DNA of 64,000 bases from Acinetobacter gandensis (lineage in GTDB: Bacteria > Pseudomonadota > Gammaproteobacteria > Pseudomonadales > Moraxellaceae): the NCBI RefSeq assembly GCF_001678755.1, contig NZ_LZDS01000025.1, positions 1-64,000 on the forward strand. Reading direction: 5' to 3'. The translations under genes and the position numbers were made by a program. Below are positions 9,263 to 18,444 of the stretch, piece by piece. Each line of letters starts with the position of its first letter. The stretch's first letter is position 1. The notes beneath the pieces are model-generated. The model was not told the origin of the DNA. It saw only the letters and a program-made list of their open reading frames with translations, and searched no databases.

Positions 9263-9997
9263 ATGACTCAGAATAAACAGGCTGTTCTTTTTCTCCAACA
9301 ACTGAAACTGCAATACCCCGCTGCCTTTAAACGAAATTACCTGCTTTATAGTATGTTAAAAACCCAAGGGATTTTAGATGAGCTTAAGGAGCTCTTACCT
9401 TGGATCATTGCAGCCATGATCTTTGTTTCATTGAGCATGAGTATTCATCAGGCCATTCAGTATTATTTTCCGAGTATGAGTGACTTTCGCTCAAATAGTA
9501 TTGCTGTGCTGAGCATTATGCTGTTTTTTATGTTGGCCGTACTGGTTGTCATTAAGCAGATCAAACACAGTTCAATATCGCTATATAAAAGCCTAAAAAA
9601 TACGCCGTTTAAGCTTGCCGTAGTGATTTTGCTGCAACTGTTAAATATCGCATTTTTACAAAGCCAGTTTGTGCAATCTGTGCTTTTCTTTTTTGCAATC
9701 AGCTTTGGTTTTGTTCGCTTTTATAAGGAAAACCTATTTAAAGGTGAAAGTAGCAGCGAACAATACTATGTATTACAAGAGACTCGCCGTATTTGTTATT
9801 GGTCTTACAAACAAATGCTTAAAGCTCAATTTAAATTAAAATTATGTACAGCATCTGGTACTAAACAAATTCAGCTTAAAGAAGAGTTTACTAAATTTCA
9901 GACTTTGCACATTCAAATGCTGCATCATGAAAACCAACTATGCAAAAAGCTTAAGCACAAAAATGTGGAAAATTACTTAGATGAATTAATGAAATAA
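9263..9997 (+). CDS. Membrane protein of unknown function, paralogue of the gene at 10342
   Basis: A protein of 244 residues with four hydrophobic segments in two pairs (about 47-67, 77-97, 110-130 and 132-150), between a short cytoplasmic N-terminus and a basic, helical C-terminal tail. I do not recognise the family. It is clearly related to the protein encoded at 10342: both begin with an LxLxxPxAF block, have paired helices and end with a YWxYK ... LHIQxxxxExxLCxx ... YLD tail. The two copies flank tRNA-Leu, which suggests an old tandem duplication around the tRNA. Confidence 0.75.
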   Translation: MTQNKQAVLFLQQLKLQYPAAFKRNYLLYSMLKTQGILDELKELLPWIIAAMIFVSLSMSIHQAIQYYFPSMSDFRSNSIAVLSIMLFFMLAVLVVIKQIKHSSISLYKSLKNTPFKLAVVILLQLLNIAFLQSQFVQSVLFFFAISFGFVRFYKENLFKGESSSEQYYVLQETRRICYWSYKQMLKAQFKLKLCTASGTKQIQLKEEFTKFQTLHIQMLHHENQLCKKLKHKNVENYLDELMK

Positions 9998-10130
9998 AAA
10001 CCACCTCATTTTGCGCATGTACAGGCATCATAAAATGAGAAATAAGGTAGGTATTTTCAATAAAAAATAGTATTTTTTCGACATATGCACATGAATTGAT
10101 TGAAATTAAAACAAATACAACTAAATACGC

Positions 10131-10159
10131 TTGCCAAGTTTAAATCTGTCCTCTATTAT
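10131..10159 (+). promoter_or_regulatory. tRNA-Leu promoter
   Basis: TTGCCA at 10131-10136 and TATTAT at 10154-10159 are separated by exactly 17 bases, nine bases before the tRNA. The GC-rich tgcgcac after the -10 is like the discriminators of stringently controlled stable-RNA promoters. Confidence 0.8.
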
Positions 10160-10168
10160 TGCGCACAT

Positions 10169-10254
10169 GCCCGAGTGGTGAAATCGGTAGACACAGGGGA
10201 TTTAAAATCCCCCGCCCACAAAGCGTGCCAGTTCGAGTCTGGCCTCGGGCACCA
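10169..10254 (+). tRNA. tRNA-Leu (anticodon TAA)
   Basis: An 86-nt tRNA with encoded CCA. The acceptor GCCCGAG pairs with CTCGGGC, the anticodon loop reads TTTAAAA (anticodon TAA), and the long variable arm expected for a class II tRNA is present. Confidence 0.97.
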
Positions 10255-10288
10255 TTTTAATACTTCTTAAAATGGTGCAATAAAAGAT

Positions 10289-10310
10289 CCAGCATTATGC
10301 TGGTTTTTTT
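10289..10310 (+). terminator. Terminator of tRNA-Leu
   Basis: The stem ccagca/tgctgg (10289-10294 with 10298-10303) is followed by seven T. Confidence 0.85.
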
Positions 10311-10341
10311 ATGCCTAAATTATTCTTATAAAATTTGTTCC

Positions 10342-11022
10342 ATGCCTGAATCATCTAAATTCGATCTTCCCTCGTTACAACTCAAGCATCCTAAAGCATT
10401 TTTTCAACGCCTCCTCTTTAGTCATAACAAAATTGTAGGCTTAAGCCCATCAGTACCTGTTTTTCTTTCTTGCCTTCTATTTTTTGTTTTTTTTATTTTC
10501 TGCATTCAATTAATGGGTCATTTTGCCCAAACATTCATTAATGTTACAACCAATACAGCGCTATTTAATATAGGTCTACTCTGTGTAGTGCCTTTTATTT
10601 TTATATATGTCGCATATGCGCATTTTCAGGCAACCTATAGTGCAAAATGCCAGATCCATGTCTTGCAAGTGCAACTTTATTTATTACTGATAACAATGCT
10701 TTTACTTGGGTTTAACTTTAACTACTTTCACTCAGATTTCATTAATATTTTTTGCTTCAGCTGTATTAGCTTGAGTACGTTTGGGTTGGTGCTATCTGAG
10801 CCCTTTTTTAAATCTGATTGTAGCGCTATAGATCGCATAAAGTTACAAAAGCTGAGACAACTTGCGTATTGGGCATACAAAGAATCTAAAAGAATTCGAA
10901 AAGGAGAAAATCAAGATATACAGGACTATTTTTACCAACTGCATATACAGGCAATGCAACAAGAACAAAAACTTTGCCAACAGATTCGTTTTAAATCAAT
11001 TCGCGAATATTTAGACTCATAG
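10342..11022 (+). CDS. Membrane protein of unknown function, paralogue of the gene at 9263
   Basis: A protein of 226 residues with four membrane segments (about 37-60, 70-90, 105-122 and 128-148) and a charged C-terminal tail. It shares the LxLxHPKAFF N-terminal block and the C-terminal YWAYK ... LHIQAMQQEQKLC ... YLD pattern with the 9263 protein. I start it at ATG 10342; an ATG further upstream (10297) lies inside the tRNA terminator and is not credible. The distance from the tRNA terminator implies its own promoter. The function is unknown. Confidence 0.72.
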   Translation: MPESSKFDLPSLQLKHPKAFFQRLLFSHNKIVGLSPSVPVFLSCLLFFVFFIFCIQLMGHFAQTFINVTTNTALFNIGLLCVVPFIFIYVAYAHFQATYSAKCQIHVLQVQLYLLLITMLLLGFNFNYFHSDFINIFCFSCISLSTFGLVLSEPFFKSDCSAIDRIKLQKLRQLAYWAYKESKRIRKGENQDIQDYFYQLHIQAMQQEQKLCQQIRFKSIREYLDS

Positions 11023-11043
11023 TATTGTCTTAAAAAATCCCAC

Positions 11044-11073
11044 AAAAAAGCCCCGTTAAAAGCGGGGCTTTTT
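11044..11073. terminator. Bidirectional terminator
   Basis: The stem aaagccccg/cggggcttt (11047-11055 with 11063-11071) has a 7-nt loop, an A-run on the left and a T-run on the right. It is shared by the convergent genes at 10342 and 11084. Confidence 0.9.
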
Positions 11074-11083
11074 AGTACAGACT

Positions 11084-11398
11084 TTACCATTCGCGATTGG
11101 CAACTAACTCTTCCATTTCAATATCCATATAATCTGCATCTTGTAAAACCATCATCATGGCTTCAGCAATATAATCTGCAGCAGTATCATCCAATGATGA
11201 ATCCAAATCTTCAAATTGTGGCTTCATCTTGTTTAATTGCGCTACAGTTTCATTTGCAAAATGGTAGATATCAGTTGCAGATAAATCAGTTTTCGACACC
11301 TTCTTCGCAAATTGGTCGACCAATAATTTTACTTCCGCCACCAATACATCTGGATAATATTCATCATCAAACATAGGCAGCAGTAAATCTGCAAACAT
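11084..11398 (-). CDS. DUF5713-family small acidic protein
   Basis: A soluble, acidic, all-helical protein of 104 residues. The YYPDVLVAEVKLLVDQF opening, the TxDIYHFA segment and the terminal REW resemble DUF5713 proteins, which have no known function. It is a single gene, ending at a bidirectional terminator. The assignment rests on pattern memory, so a profile search should confirm it. Confidence 0.65.
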   Translation of the reverse strand: MFADLLLPMFDDEYYPDVLVAEVKLLVDQFAKKVSKTDLSATDIYHFANETVAQLNKMKPQFEDLDSSLDDTAADYIAEAMMMVLQDADYMDIEMEELVANREW

Positions 11399-11557
11399 AC
11401 CAAAACTCTAAACTAAATATTTAAGCTCGCCTGTATAACACAAACGCTACAATTAAGCCAAATAGCATCGAAAAAAACCGTCAAATTTAGAAATTACCAA
11501 TCACGTAAACATTCAAATTGCATCACATCATCTTGTTAATCTAAAACACCCAATAAT

Positions 11558-12409
11558 TTAAGCCGACTGCATGGCCTGCCAAACTTTAATAGCCTCAACT
11601 GTGGCTTTTACATCATGTGCACGCACCATACTCGCTCCCTGTTGAATACTTATCAGATGCCCTGCAACCGAACCTACAGCGCGATGCTGTGCATCTGCCC
11701 CACCTAAAGCTTCACCAATAAAACGCTTACGTGAGAGCGCGGAGAGCATTGGATAGCCCATTGTCATAAGCTGATGTAAATTTTGTAATAGCTGTAAATT
11801 TTGTTGTGCATTTTTAGCGAAGCCAAAGCCTGGATCAATCATAATATTGTGTGATTTCACCCCTGCAGCTAAAGCATCATCAATTCGCTGCTTAAGTTCA
11901 TTCATCACATCTTGTGTCACGTCATCATACTGATCGAGATTATTCATGGTCGTCGGCTCACCACGCATATGCATGATAATGACGGGTAAATTCAATGCTG
12001 CTGCTGTTTCAAGTGCTTGTGGCTTAGTCAGTGCTCTCACATCATTCCAAATATGAGCACCGGCTTTTACCGCTGCTTTGATGACCTCAGGTTGTGAAGT
12101 ATCTATTGAAATCACAACATTCAATTTCGCTAATGCTTCAACAACTGGTACGACTCGGCGGATTTCTTCTTCCACTTCAACCACTGAAGCACCTGGGCGA
12201 GTTGACTCTCCCCCAACATCAATGACTGTCGCGCCATCTTCAATCATTTGAATCGCATGTGCGATGGCTTGCTCTTTAGCATTATGATGCCCACCATCGC
12301 TAAATGAATCAGGTGTGACGTTTAGGATGCCCATAACGTGCGGTTTAGATAAATCTAATTGTAAATTCCCACACGTTAAAATTTGATTTGGCAGTGTTAC
12401 TAATTTCAT
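11558..12409 (-). CDS. folP: Dihydropteroate synthase
   Basis: A folate-pathway enzyme that condenses 6-hydroxymethyl-dihydropterin pyrophosphate with p-aminobenzoate; it is the target of sulfonamides. It has 283 residues in a TIM barrel. Signatures are GILNVTPDSFSDGG (27-40), the DVGGESTRPGA loop (about 64-74), IMIDPGFGFAKN and the ALSRKRFIG segment. It lies 3' of ftsH on the minus strand, with a terminator hairpin in the 133-bp gap, so it may depend partly on its own promoter. It looks chromosomal, not like the mobile sul genes. Confidence 0.97.
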   Translation of the reverse strand: MKLVTLPNQILTCGNLQLDLSKPHVMGILNVTPDSFSDGGHHNAKEQAIAHAIQMIEDGATVIDVGGESTRPGASVVEVEEEIRRVVPVVEALAKLNVVISIDTSQPEVIKAAVKAGAHIWNDVRALTKPQALETAAALNLPVIIMHMRGEPTTMNNLDQYDDVTQDVMNELKQRIDDALAAGVKSHNIMIDPGFGFAKNAQQNLQLLQNLHQLMTMGYPMLSALSRKRFIGEALGGADAQHRAVGSVAGHLISIQQGASMVRAHDVKATVEAIKVWQAMQSA

Positions 12410-12510
12410 ATCAATTTATCCTAAACATCATGCAGCATTACACTGTGTTATTTTACCCTTAACCACACATCATTGCCTGCAAATGCACTTCATGCAGTAG
12501 TTAAAGGCAT

Positions 12511-12536
12511 AAAAAAACCACCCGAAGGTGGTTTTA
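12511..12536 (-). terminator. Terminator after ftsH
   Basis: The stem aaaccacc/ggtggttt (12515-12522 with 12527-12534) has a cgaa loop. On the minus strand it is followed by a long T-run (the A-run at 12511-12517). Confidence 0.85.
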
Positions 12537-12542
12537 TACATC

Positions 12543-14441
12543 TTAAACCTTAGGTAAAGATGGCAATGGTGGCGGAACTTCTGGACCATCTGTAGGTGTT
12601 ACATCAATCACTGGATTCTCAGCGATGTACACTTTCGGTGGTTGTGGTTCACGACCTTCCATAATGTCACGGATTTGATCACGATCAATGGTTTCCCATT
12701 CAAGTAATGCTTTCACCATGGCATGCGCAATATCCTTGTTATTTTCAAGAATGTCACGTGCTACACGATATTGTTCATCTAAAATGCGGCGAACTTCACG
12801 ATCAACCTCGAGTTGAGTTGCTTCAGAAATCGTACGACTTCCCAAACCACCCATAAATGATTGCTGTGAGTCATCCTCGTAAACCATCACACCCATTTTG
12901 TCTGACATACCGTACTTAGTGACCATAGCTCGTGCCATTTTGGTTGCACGTTCAAAGTCATTCGAAGCACCTGTCGACATTTGGTTAATGAACACTTCTT
13001 CAGCAATACGACCACCGAACAAGATTGAGAGTTCATTCAACATTTTGTCTTTGTAATGGCTAGTTTGGTCGTGTTCAGGCAACTGCCAAGTCACACCCAA
13101 TGCCCAACCACGCGGCATAATTGTTACTTTATGCACTGGGTCAGTACCCGGCAAGATTTCAGCAACAATCGCATGGCCTGCTTCATGGTAAGCTGTTGCA
13201 CGACGCTCTTCTTCACGAATCACCATAGATTTGCGTTCAGGGCCCATGTACAGTTTGTCTTTAGCATCTTCAAAGTCATGCATATCGACGGTATTCTTGT
13301 TACGACGTGCAGCAAACAACGCAGCTTCGTTCACAAGGTTAGCCAATTGTGCACCTGAGAAGCCCGGTGTACCACGTGCCAAAACTTTCACGTCTACACC
13401 AGTCACTGAAGGTAATTTTTTCAAATGTACATTCAGAATTTGCTCACGACCTTTAATGTCTGGTAAAGACACCATCACTTGACGGTCAAAACGACCTGGA
13501 CGAAGTAATGCTTTATCTAGTACGTCAGCACGGTTGGTTGCAGCAATAACGATAATACCTTCGTTACCCTCAAAACCATCCATTTCAACCAACATTTGGT
13601 TCAATGTCTGTTCGCGTTCGTCATTACCACCGCCAGTACCCGAACCACGATGACGACCGACTGCATCAATCTCATCGATGAAAATGATACATGGCGCATG
13701 GCGTTTCGCTTGTTCGAACATATCACGGACACGGGACGCACCCACACCCACGAACATTTCAACAAAGTCAGAACCCGAAATACTAAAGAACGGTACTTTC
13801 GCTTCACCAGCAATTGCTTTCGCTAGTAAAGTTTTACCTGTACCTGGAGGACCAACCATCAACACGCCTTTCGGAATGCTTGCACCTAAACGCTTAAACT
13901 TAGATGGATCTTTTAAGAAGTCGACAATTTCTACAACTTCTTGCTTCGCTTCATCACAGCCTGCAACATCAGTAAATGTCACTTTAATTTGATCTTCAGA
14001 AAGCATTTTTGCTTTTGACTTACCAAAGCTCATTGGGCCGTTCTTACCACCAGCTCCACCACCCATGTTGCGCATAAAGAACATGAATAACAGAATGATT
14101 AAAAGAACAGGGAAACTTGCAATCAGAAGTTGCATCAAAATACTTTGACGCTGTGGCGCTGTACCTTCAACAACAACATTGTTTTTGATAAGGTTCGGCA
14201 TTAGTTCAGGATCTTGAACCGCAGGACGGATACTTTCAAACTCTGAACCGTTTGATTTTTCGCCACGAATTCTTTCGCCATCAATGGTGACTTGTTTAAT
14301 CTGACCCGCATTTACGGCTGCCACGAACTCAGAATAGTTCATCGCGGTCGGTTGATTGCGGTCACTGACGTTGCTGAAGATTAGCACCAGCACGCCTAGG
14401 ATAACCAGCCACAACACGGCATTCTTAAAAAGATCGCTCAA
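12543..14441 (-). CDS. ftsH: ATP-dependent zinc metalloprotease FtsH
   Basis: A membrane-anchored AAA+ protease that degrades misfolded membrane proteins and regulators, in E. coli including sigma-32 and LpxC. Counted from the TTG start it has 632 residues: helix 1 at about 8-25, a periplasmic domain, helix 2 at about 105-123, Walker A GPPGTGKT (197-204), Walker B IIFIDE (252-257) and the zinc motif HEAGH (419-423). I chose TTG 14441, preceded by GGGA, because the family begins at the (M)SDLFKN segment. The frame stays open to ATG 14474 and GTG 14480, which would add 11-13 residues. It follows rlmE, as is conserved in gammaproteobacteria. Confidence 0.95.
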   Translation of the reverse strand: MSDLFKNAVLWLVILGVLVLIFSNVSDRNQPTAMNYSEFVAAVNAGQIKQVTIDGERIRGEKSNGSEFESIRPAVQDPELMPNLIKNNVVVEGTAPQRQSILMQLLIASFPVLLIILLFMFFMRNMGGGAGGKNGPMSFGKSKAKMLSEDQIKVTFTDVAGCDEAKQEVVEIVDFLKDPSKFKRLGASIPKGVLMVGPPGTGKTLLAKAIAGEAKVPFFSISGSDFVEMFVGVGASRVRDMFEQAKRHAPCIIFIDEIDAVGRHRGSGTGGGNDEREQTLNQMLVEMDGFEGNEGIIVIAATNRADVLDKALLRPGRFDRQVMVSLPDIKGREQILNVHLKKLPSVTGVDVKVLARGTPGFSGAQLANLVNEAALFAARRNKNTVDMHDFEDAKDKLYMGPERKSMVIREEERRATAYHEAGHAIVAEILPGTDPVHKVTIMPRGWALGVTWQLPEHDQTSHYKDKMLNELSILFGGRIAEEVFINQMSTGASNDFERATKMARAMVTKYGMSDKMGVMVYEDDSQQSFMGGLGSRTISEATQLEVDREVRRILDEQYRVARDILENNKDIAHAMVKALLEWETIDRDQIRDIMEGREPQPPKVYIAENPVIDVTPTDGPEVPPPLPSLPKV

Positions 14442-14577
14442 AGCTTTATTCCCATTTCTATCTAATTCGATCATTCCCACCCAAGTGGGTGACTCTAATA
14501 TTTACGCTGCAGAGTAGCTTCGCAATAATTTAAAAACGTACAAAATGCACAATTTTTAACGCCTTGGCAAGTAAACT

Positions 14578-15228
14578 TTACTTGATTAGCTTCTTACGCC
14601 CTTGCCCAATCAAAAACACTTCTTTTGAACGAGCACGAGATGCCGCGGGTTTCGCTGTTTTTAACACATCAAATGTATCAACAACTTGCTTACGGTATTC
14701 GTCAAATCCAATGCCTTGGAACACTTTCACAACAAACTGCCCTTTGGGTCCTAGAACCTTCTGTGCAAAGTCAATTGCTAATTCACAAAGATAAATTTGA
14801 CGCGGTTGATCTACAGCCTTATTACCTGATGTATTGGGGGCCATATCTGAAATTACAACGTCTACTTGACGTCCATCTAAAATATTTAACAATTTATCGA
14901 ATACTTCTTGTTCACGAAAGTCACCTTGCAGGAAGGTTACATCCGGTAAAGCATCCATAGGTAAAATATCAGAAGCAATCACGAGACCTTTGTCGCCAAC
15001 TAGCTTACCTGCTATCTGAGACCAACTCCCAGGTGCAGCACCCAAGTCGACAACTGTCATACCAGGCTTAATAATTTTATACTTTTCCTGCATTTCGAGT
15101 AGTTTATAAGCGGCACGCGCACGATATCCTTCCTTTTGCGCTTTTTTCACAAAGGGATCGTCAAGATGCTCGCGCATCCAATCACGACTGCTTTTGGATA
15201 ATTTTTGGTTGGTAATGCGTGTAGCCAT
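14578..15228 (-). CDS. rlmE: 23S rRNA (uridine-2552-2'-O) methyltransferase
   Basis: The FtsJ/RrmJ methyltransferase, which adds a 2'-O-methyl group to U2552 in the A-loop of 23S rRNA late in 50S assembly. It has 216 residues. The SAM-binding motif [12 protein letters not shown] is at about 60-71, and the K-D-K-E tetrad is visible as K41-like, [16 protein letters not shown] and the SKEVFLIG segment. It starts an rlmE-ftsH unit (about 100-140 bp gap) and is divergent from yhbY, the usual arrangement. Confidence 0.96.
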   Translation of the reverse strand: MATRITNQKLSKSSRDWMREHLDDPFVKKAQKEGYRARAAYKLLEMQEKYKIIKPGMTVVDLGAAPGSWSQIAGKLVGDKGLVIASDILPMDALPDVTFLQGDFREQEVFDKLLNILDGRQVDVVISDMAPNTSGNKAVDQPRQIYLCELAIDFAQKVLGPKGQFVVKVFQGIGFDEYRKQVVDTFDVLKTAKPAASRARSKEVFLIGQGRKKLIK

Positions 15229-15423
15229 AACTCTCTAAATAAAAAAAACTTCTCATTCTTGATTGTACGTGAAATTACACCCTTTTGCAGTATACATCTG
15301 TATCTAAAAACATGCTAAATCGGTGTTTTTTTCAATAATACTCATCGATAAAATGCTGATTATTTAAAGCGCTTCAACTTTGATTTTGCTATACTAGGTC
15401 GTTTTTAAAATTAGGTTATATTT

Positions 15424-15747
15424 ATGGCGGCTTTATCTATTCAAGAACGTAAACGCTTACGTCAAATTGGTCACACGCTTAACCCAGTGGTTATGGTAGG
15501 TGATAAAGGTTTATCTGAAAGCGTTGTTGAAGAATTAAACCGTGCGTTAAACGACCATGAACTGATCAAAGTAAAAGTCGTTGCAGAAGACCGTGAAGCA
15601 CGCGCTGCAATGATTACTGAAATTGCATCAGTTTCTGAATCAGAAGTTGTTCAAACTATTGGTAAAATTGCATTGCTTTACAAAAAAGCGCCAAAGCAAA
15701 ATGCAAAATTATCAAATCTTGTTCGTTTCGCTCACTTATCTAACTAA
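15424..15747 (+). CDS. yhbY: YhbY-type ribosome assembly RNA-binding protein
   Basis: A single CRM-domain RNA-binding protein of 107 residues that associates with pre-50S particles. The GDKGLS element (a GxxG loop, about residues 26-31) and the VKVVAEDREAR segment are typical of the family. It is divergent from rlmE, another 50S assembly factor, with about 195 bp between them for both promoters. The next gene starts nine bases after its stop, so the two are co-transcribed. Confidence 0.93.
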   Translation: MAALSIQERKRLRQIGHTLNPVVMVGDKGLSESVVEELNRALNDHELIKVKVVAEDREARAAMITEIASVSESEVVQTIGKIALLYKKAPKQNAKLSNLVRFAHLSN

Positions 15748-15755
15748 ATTATCGC

Positions 15756-16295
15756 ATGGCAAGTTTCGAACTCAGCGCATTTGATCGTCGTTTTCAGGCT
15801 ATCTCCCTCGTTGGTGCGATCGAACAACAAAGCCCATATACATTAAATGTGGGTTTTTGGATTCGTGATCCGAACCAATTGATTCAATGGCCAGAAATGG
15901 TATCTGCCCATCCTAGAGCTGATTATCTATGGGAGCAGACCTGTCTTGAAGTTTTCATTGGTGTTCGTGATGAAGACTTCTATCGTGAAATCAACCTCTC
16001 CCCTTCACAAGCTTGGCAGGCATACCAGTTTGAAGAATATCGCTATCCAGAAGACATGCCGCCACAAGCTGCTTACGATATTGAACTGAATCAGTTAAAA
16101 CGGACGCACTATGGCTTAAATGTCAGTCTAGATCTGACAGAATTCATGCTGAAGTACAAACTTAAATGGGAAGACCTATATCTAGGTTTAACCGCAGTAT
16201 TACAAACCCCCGAGGGTGCGCAATACTATGCCATGCAGCACAGTAGCCCTAATGCAGACTTTCACAATAAACGTGATTGGTTGCATCAGTTCTAA
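15756..16295 (+). CDS. DOMON-like domain protein
   Basis: A protein of 179 residues predicted to be a beta-sandwich of the DOMON-like type. The pattern LWEQTCLEVFIG, then EINLSPSQAWQAYQFEEYR, is the part I recognise. There is no signal peptide, so it is probably cytoplasmic; the ligand is unknown. It is coupled to yhbY (8-bp gap) and ended by a strong terminator. The domain call is by pattern recognition. Confidence 0.75.
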   Translation: MASFELSAFDRRFQAISLVGAIEQQSPYTLNVGFWIRDPNQLIQWPEMVSAHPRADYLWEQTCLEVFIGVRDEDFYREINLSPSQAWQAYQFEEYRYPEDMPPQAAYDIELNQLKRTHYGLNVSLDLTEFMLKYKLKWEDLYLGLTAVLQTPEGAQYYAMQHSSPNADFHNKRDWLHQF

Positions 16296-16301
16296 ATTGT
16301 G

Positions 16302-16334
16302 AAAAAAAGCAAAAGGTTTTCCTTTTGCTTTTTT
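16302..16334 (+). terminator. Terminator of the yhbY operon
   Basis: A 14-bp stem pairs 16303-16316 with 16321-16334; the loop is tttt and the 3' arm ends in a T-run. Confidence 0.92.
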
Positions 16335-16492
16335 ATTGCTTGTAAATCGCTTCAAGTACGGCCATATCTACTGATTCGAAACTATCGCCAACAGTTATTC
16401 CGTTTAATCCGTATAGCCGATCTACACATGTTAAATAGACCATCCTATATGCTACTTTCAGACTTCATCAATATTCAGTCCTGAATTAAATC

Positions 16493-16978
16493 TTAGCTTT
16501 TTAAATCTGTAGTTTTGTCATTTACGTCTGCTTTAACTGGCACGACTTTTTTCCACGCTTCCAAAGTATGTTCTTTTGAACGTTTAAATGTTTCCGTTAA
16601 ATGTTCTTTATGTTTACCCGAAATTTGAGTGACATCTTCTTTCAATTCTTTACCTAATTTTGAAAGGTCTTCAATCACGGTATTTAATTCAGTTTTTACA
16701 AACTCTTTAAGCTCGCCAAAATCTTTTTGAGAAGATCCAAATTGTGATTTCAACTGATCTAACTTTTGCAACAAATCTTGCTTAAGTTGGCGTAGCTGAT
16801 CCTGCACACTGGCATTCAGCTGTTTTGCTTCAGCTTCAATTTTACTCGTACTCTCTGTGACCGCTTCAGTCGCCTGAACAGAGGCTTCTTTGGCAACTTG
16901 TTCCAATTTTTCTGCACCCTCTGCTACGACTTCTTTTAGGGAGGATTTAGCCGCTGCTTGTTTTTGTTGTGTAGCCAT
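16493..16978 (-). CDS. Alanine/lysine/glutamate-rich coiled-coil protein (phasin-like)
   Basis: A highly charged, nearly all-helical protein of 161 residues with heptad-like repeats over residues 10-140 and no signal or membrane segment. It resembles phasins, apolipoprotein-like stress proteins and LEA-like proteins in composition, but I cannot assign one. No polyhydroxyalkanoate synthesis gene is nearby. It is monocistronic, divergent from carA, and read towards the yhbY operon. Confidence 0.65.
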   Translation of the reverse strand: MATQQKQAAAKSSLKEVVAEGAEKLEQVAKEASVQATEAVTESTSKIEAEAKQLNASVQDQLRQLKQDLLQKLDQLKSQFGSSQKDFGELKEFVKTELNTVIEDLSKLGKELKEDVTQISGKHKEHLTETFKRSKEHTLEAWKKVVPVKADVNDKTTDLKS

Positions 16979-17151
16979 GACTGTGTACCTTTAGTTATTA
17001 GATGAAATAACTACATTAGCCGAATTGATAAATTTTAATTTATGATTTGTCAGACAATAATTAATTGCTTACATTTTTTATGTATTTCCTTAAAACCAAA
17101 CTTTCACTCGAAATACAACCCCTATATCTCACATATTCACGATTTTTAGAA

Positions 17152-17180
17152 TGGACTTCACGCTCCATCATGCGTATAAT
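17152..17180 (+). promoter_or_regulatory. Probable carAB promoter
   Basis: A perfect TATAAT at 17175-17180 is placed 17 bases after TGGACT (17152-17157, four of six to the -35 consensus). The predicted transcript starts near 17187, giving a leader of about 100 nt. The region between 16979 and 17151 contains no gene and probably the promoter of the 16493 gene. Confidence 0.7.
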
Positions 17181-17210
17181 GCAGTGTTAAGTTCAAGCGA
17201 GCAGACATAG

Positions 17211-17245
17211 GGAGGGTAGGTTTTTAAATAGCCTTCCTTTTTTTT
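17211..17245 (+). terminator. Possible attenuator hairpin in the carAB leader
   Basis: ggagggt (17211-17217) can pair with gccttcc (17231-17237), with two G-U pairs and a 13-nt loop, and the stem is followed directly by eight T (17238-17245). It lies between the carA promoter and start codon, so it could end transcription early. No leader peptide is obvious. Confidence 0.55.
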
Positions 17246-17288
17246 CGTCTTCTCGCTTTTTTACAGCCTAAATTTCAGGAGCTTTGGT

Positions 17289-18431
17289 TTGAGCACCCCA
17301 GCAATTTTAGCCCTTGCCGACGGAACTATCTTTAAAGGTACTTCTATTGGCGCATCGGGTAGTACGACTGGTGAAGTCGTTTTTAATACAGCAATGACTG
17401 GCTATCAAGAAATTTTGACTGACCCTAGTTATGCACAACAACTTGTGACACTAACTTACCCACATATCGGTAACACAGGTTGTAATGATGAAGACGCTGA
17501 GTCAGGTCGAATTCATAAAGTATGGGCTAACGGATTGATCATTCGTGACCTACCTTTATTGCATAGCAACTTCCGTGCTGAGCAATCACTTGGTGATTAC
17601 CTTGAACAACACAATGTTGTTGCTATTGCAGACATCGATACACGTAAATTAACGCGTATTCTGCGAGCAAAAGGTGCACAAAATGGTTGTATCCTTGCTG
17701 GCGAAAACATTACAGAAGAAGAAGCTTTAGCTAAAGCACGCGCTTTTGGTGGTTTAAATGGTTTAGACCTTGCAAAAGAATGCTGTGACCCTGAAGGCTT
17801 TGAATGGACTGAAGGTTCTTGGACATTAGGTAAAGGTTTCTCTCAGCCTGAAGCTAAATTCCATGTTATTGCATACGATTACGGTGTCAAAACCAACATC
17901 TTACGTATGCTCGCAGACCGCGGTTGTAAATTGACTGTCGTGCCTGCGCAAACTCCTGCTGCTGACGTACTTGCATTGAATCCAGATGGCGTGTTTTTAT
18001 CGAACGGCCCCGGCGATCCAGCTGCATGTGACTACGCAATTGAAGCTGTAAAAACAATTGTAGAAGATGCTCGTAACGTACCTGTATTTGGTATTTGCTT
18101 GGGTCACCAAATTCTTGCACTTGCTTCAGGTGCTAAAACTGTGAAAATGCCTCACGGCCACCACGGTGCCAACCACCCTGTGCAAAACATGGAAACTGGT
18201 ATTGTGATGATTACTTCGCAAAACCATGGCTTCGCAGTCGATGCAGAAACATTACCTGCAAACTTGAAAGCTACGCACAAATCACTGTTCGACCAAACCC
18301 TACAAGGTATTCACCGTACAGATAAACCTGCGTTCAGTTTCCAAGGTCACCCCGAAGCAAGCCCTGGTCCACATGACTGCGCACCATTGTTCGATCATTT
18401 CATCGAACTTATCGAAGCATCTAAGAAGTAA
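17289..18431 (+). CDS. carA: Carbamoyl-phosphate synthase small subunit
   Basis: The glutaminase subunit that supplies ammonia to CarB for carbamoyl phosphate, feeding arginine and pyrimidine synthesis. It has 380 residues: an N-terminal CPSase domain (about 1-145) and a class I amidotransferase domain (about 190-375) with the nucleophile Cys in GICLGHQ and the His-Glu pair in [10 protein letters not shown]. It starts at TTG with AGGAG eight bases upstream. Thirteen bases separate it from carB. The leader carries a possible attenuator. Confidence 0.97.
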   Translation: MSTPAILALADGTIFKGTSIGASGSTTGEVVFNTAMTGYQEILTDPSYAQQLVTLTYPHIGNTGCNDEDAESGRIHKVWANGLIIRDLPLLHSNFRAEQSLGDYLEQHNVVAIADIDTRKLTRILRAKGAQNGCILAGENITEEEALAKARAFGGLNGLDLAKECCDPEGFEWTEGSWTLGKGFSQPEAKFHVIAYDYGVKTNILRMLADRGCKLTVVPAQTPAADVLALNPDGVFLSNGPGDPAACDYAIEAVKTIVEDARNVPVFGICLGHQILALASGAKTVKMPHGHHGANHPVQNMETGIVMITSQNHGFAVDAETLPANLKATHKSLFDQTLQGIHRTDKPAFSFQGHPEASPGPHDCAPLFDHFIELIEASKK

Positions 18432-18444
18432 TTAAGGAAGCATC

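Noticed and set aside
10297..10341. N-terminal extension of the 10342 gene
   Set aside because: The ATG at 10297 lies inside the tRNA-Leu terminator hairpin; ATG 10342 is more credible.
13056..13992. Several plus-strand frames over ftsH
   Set aside because: They are shadows of a highly conserved minus-strand gene.
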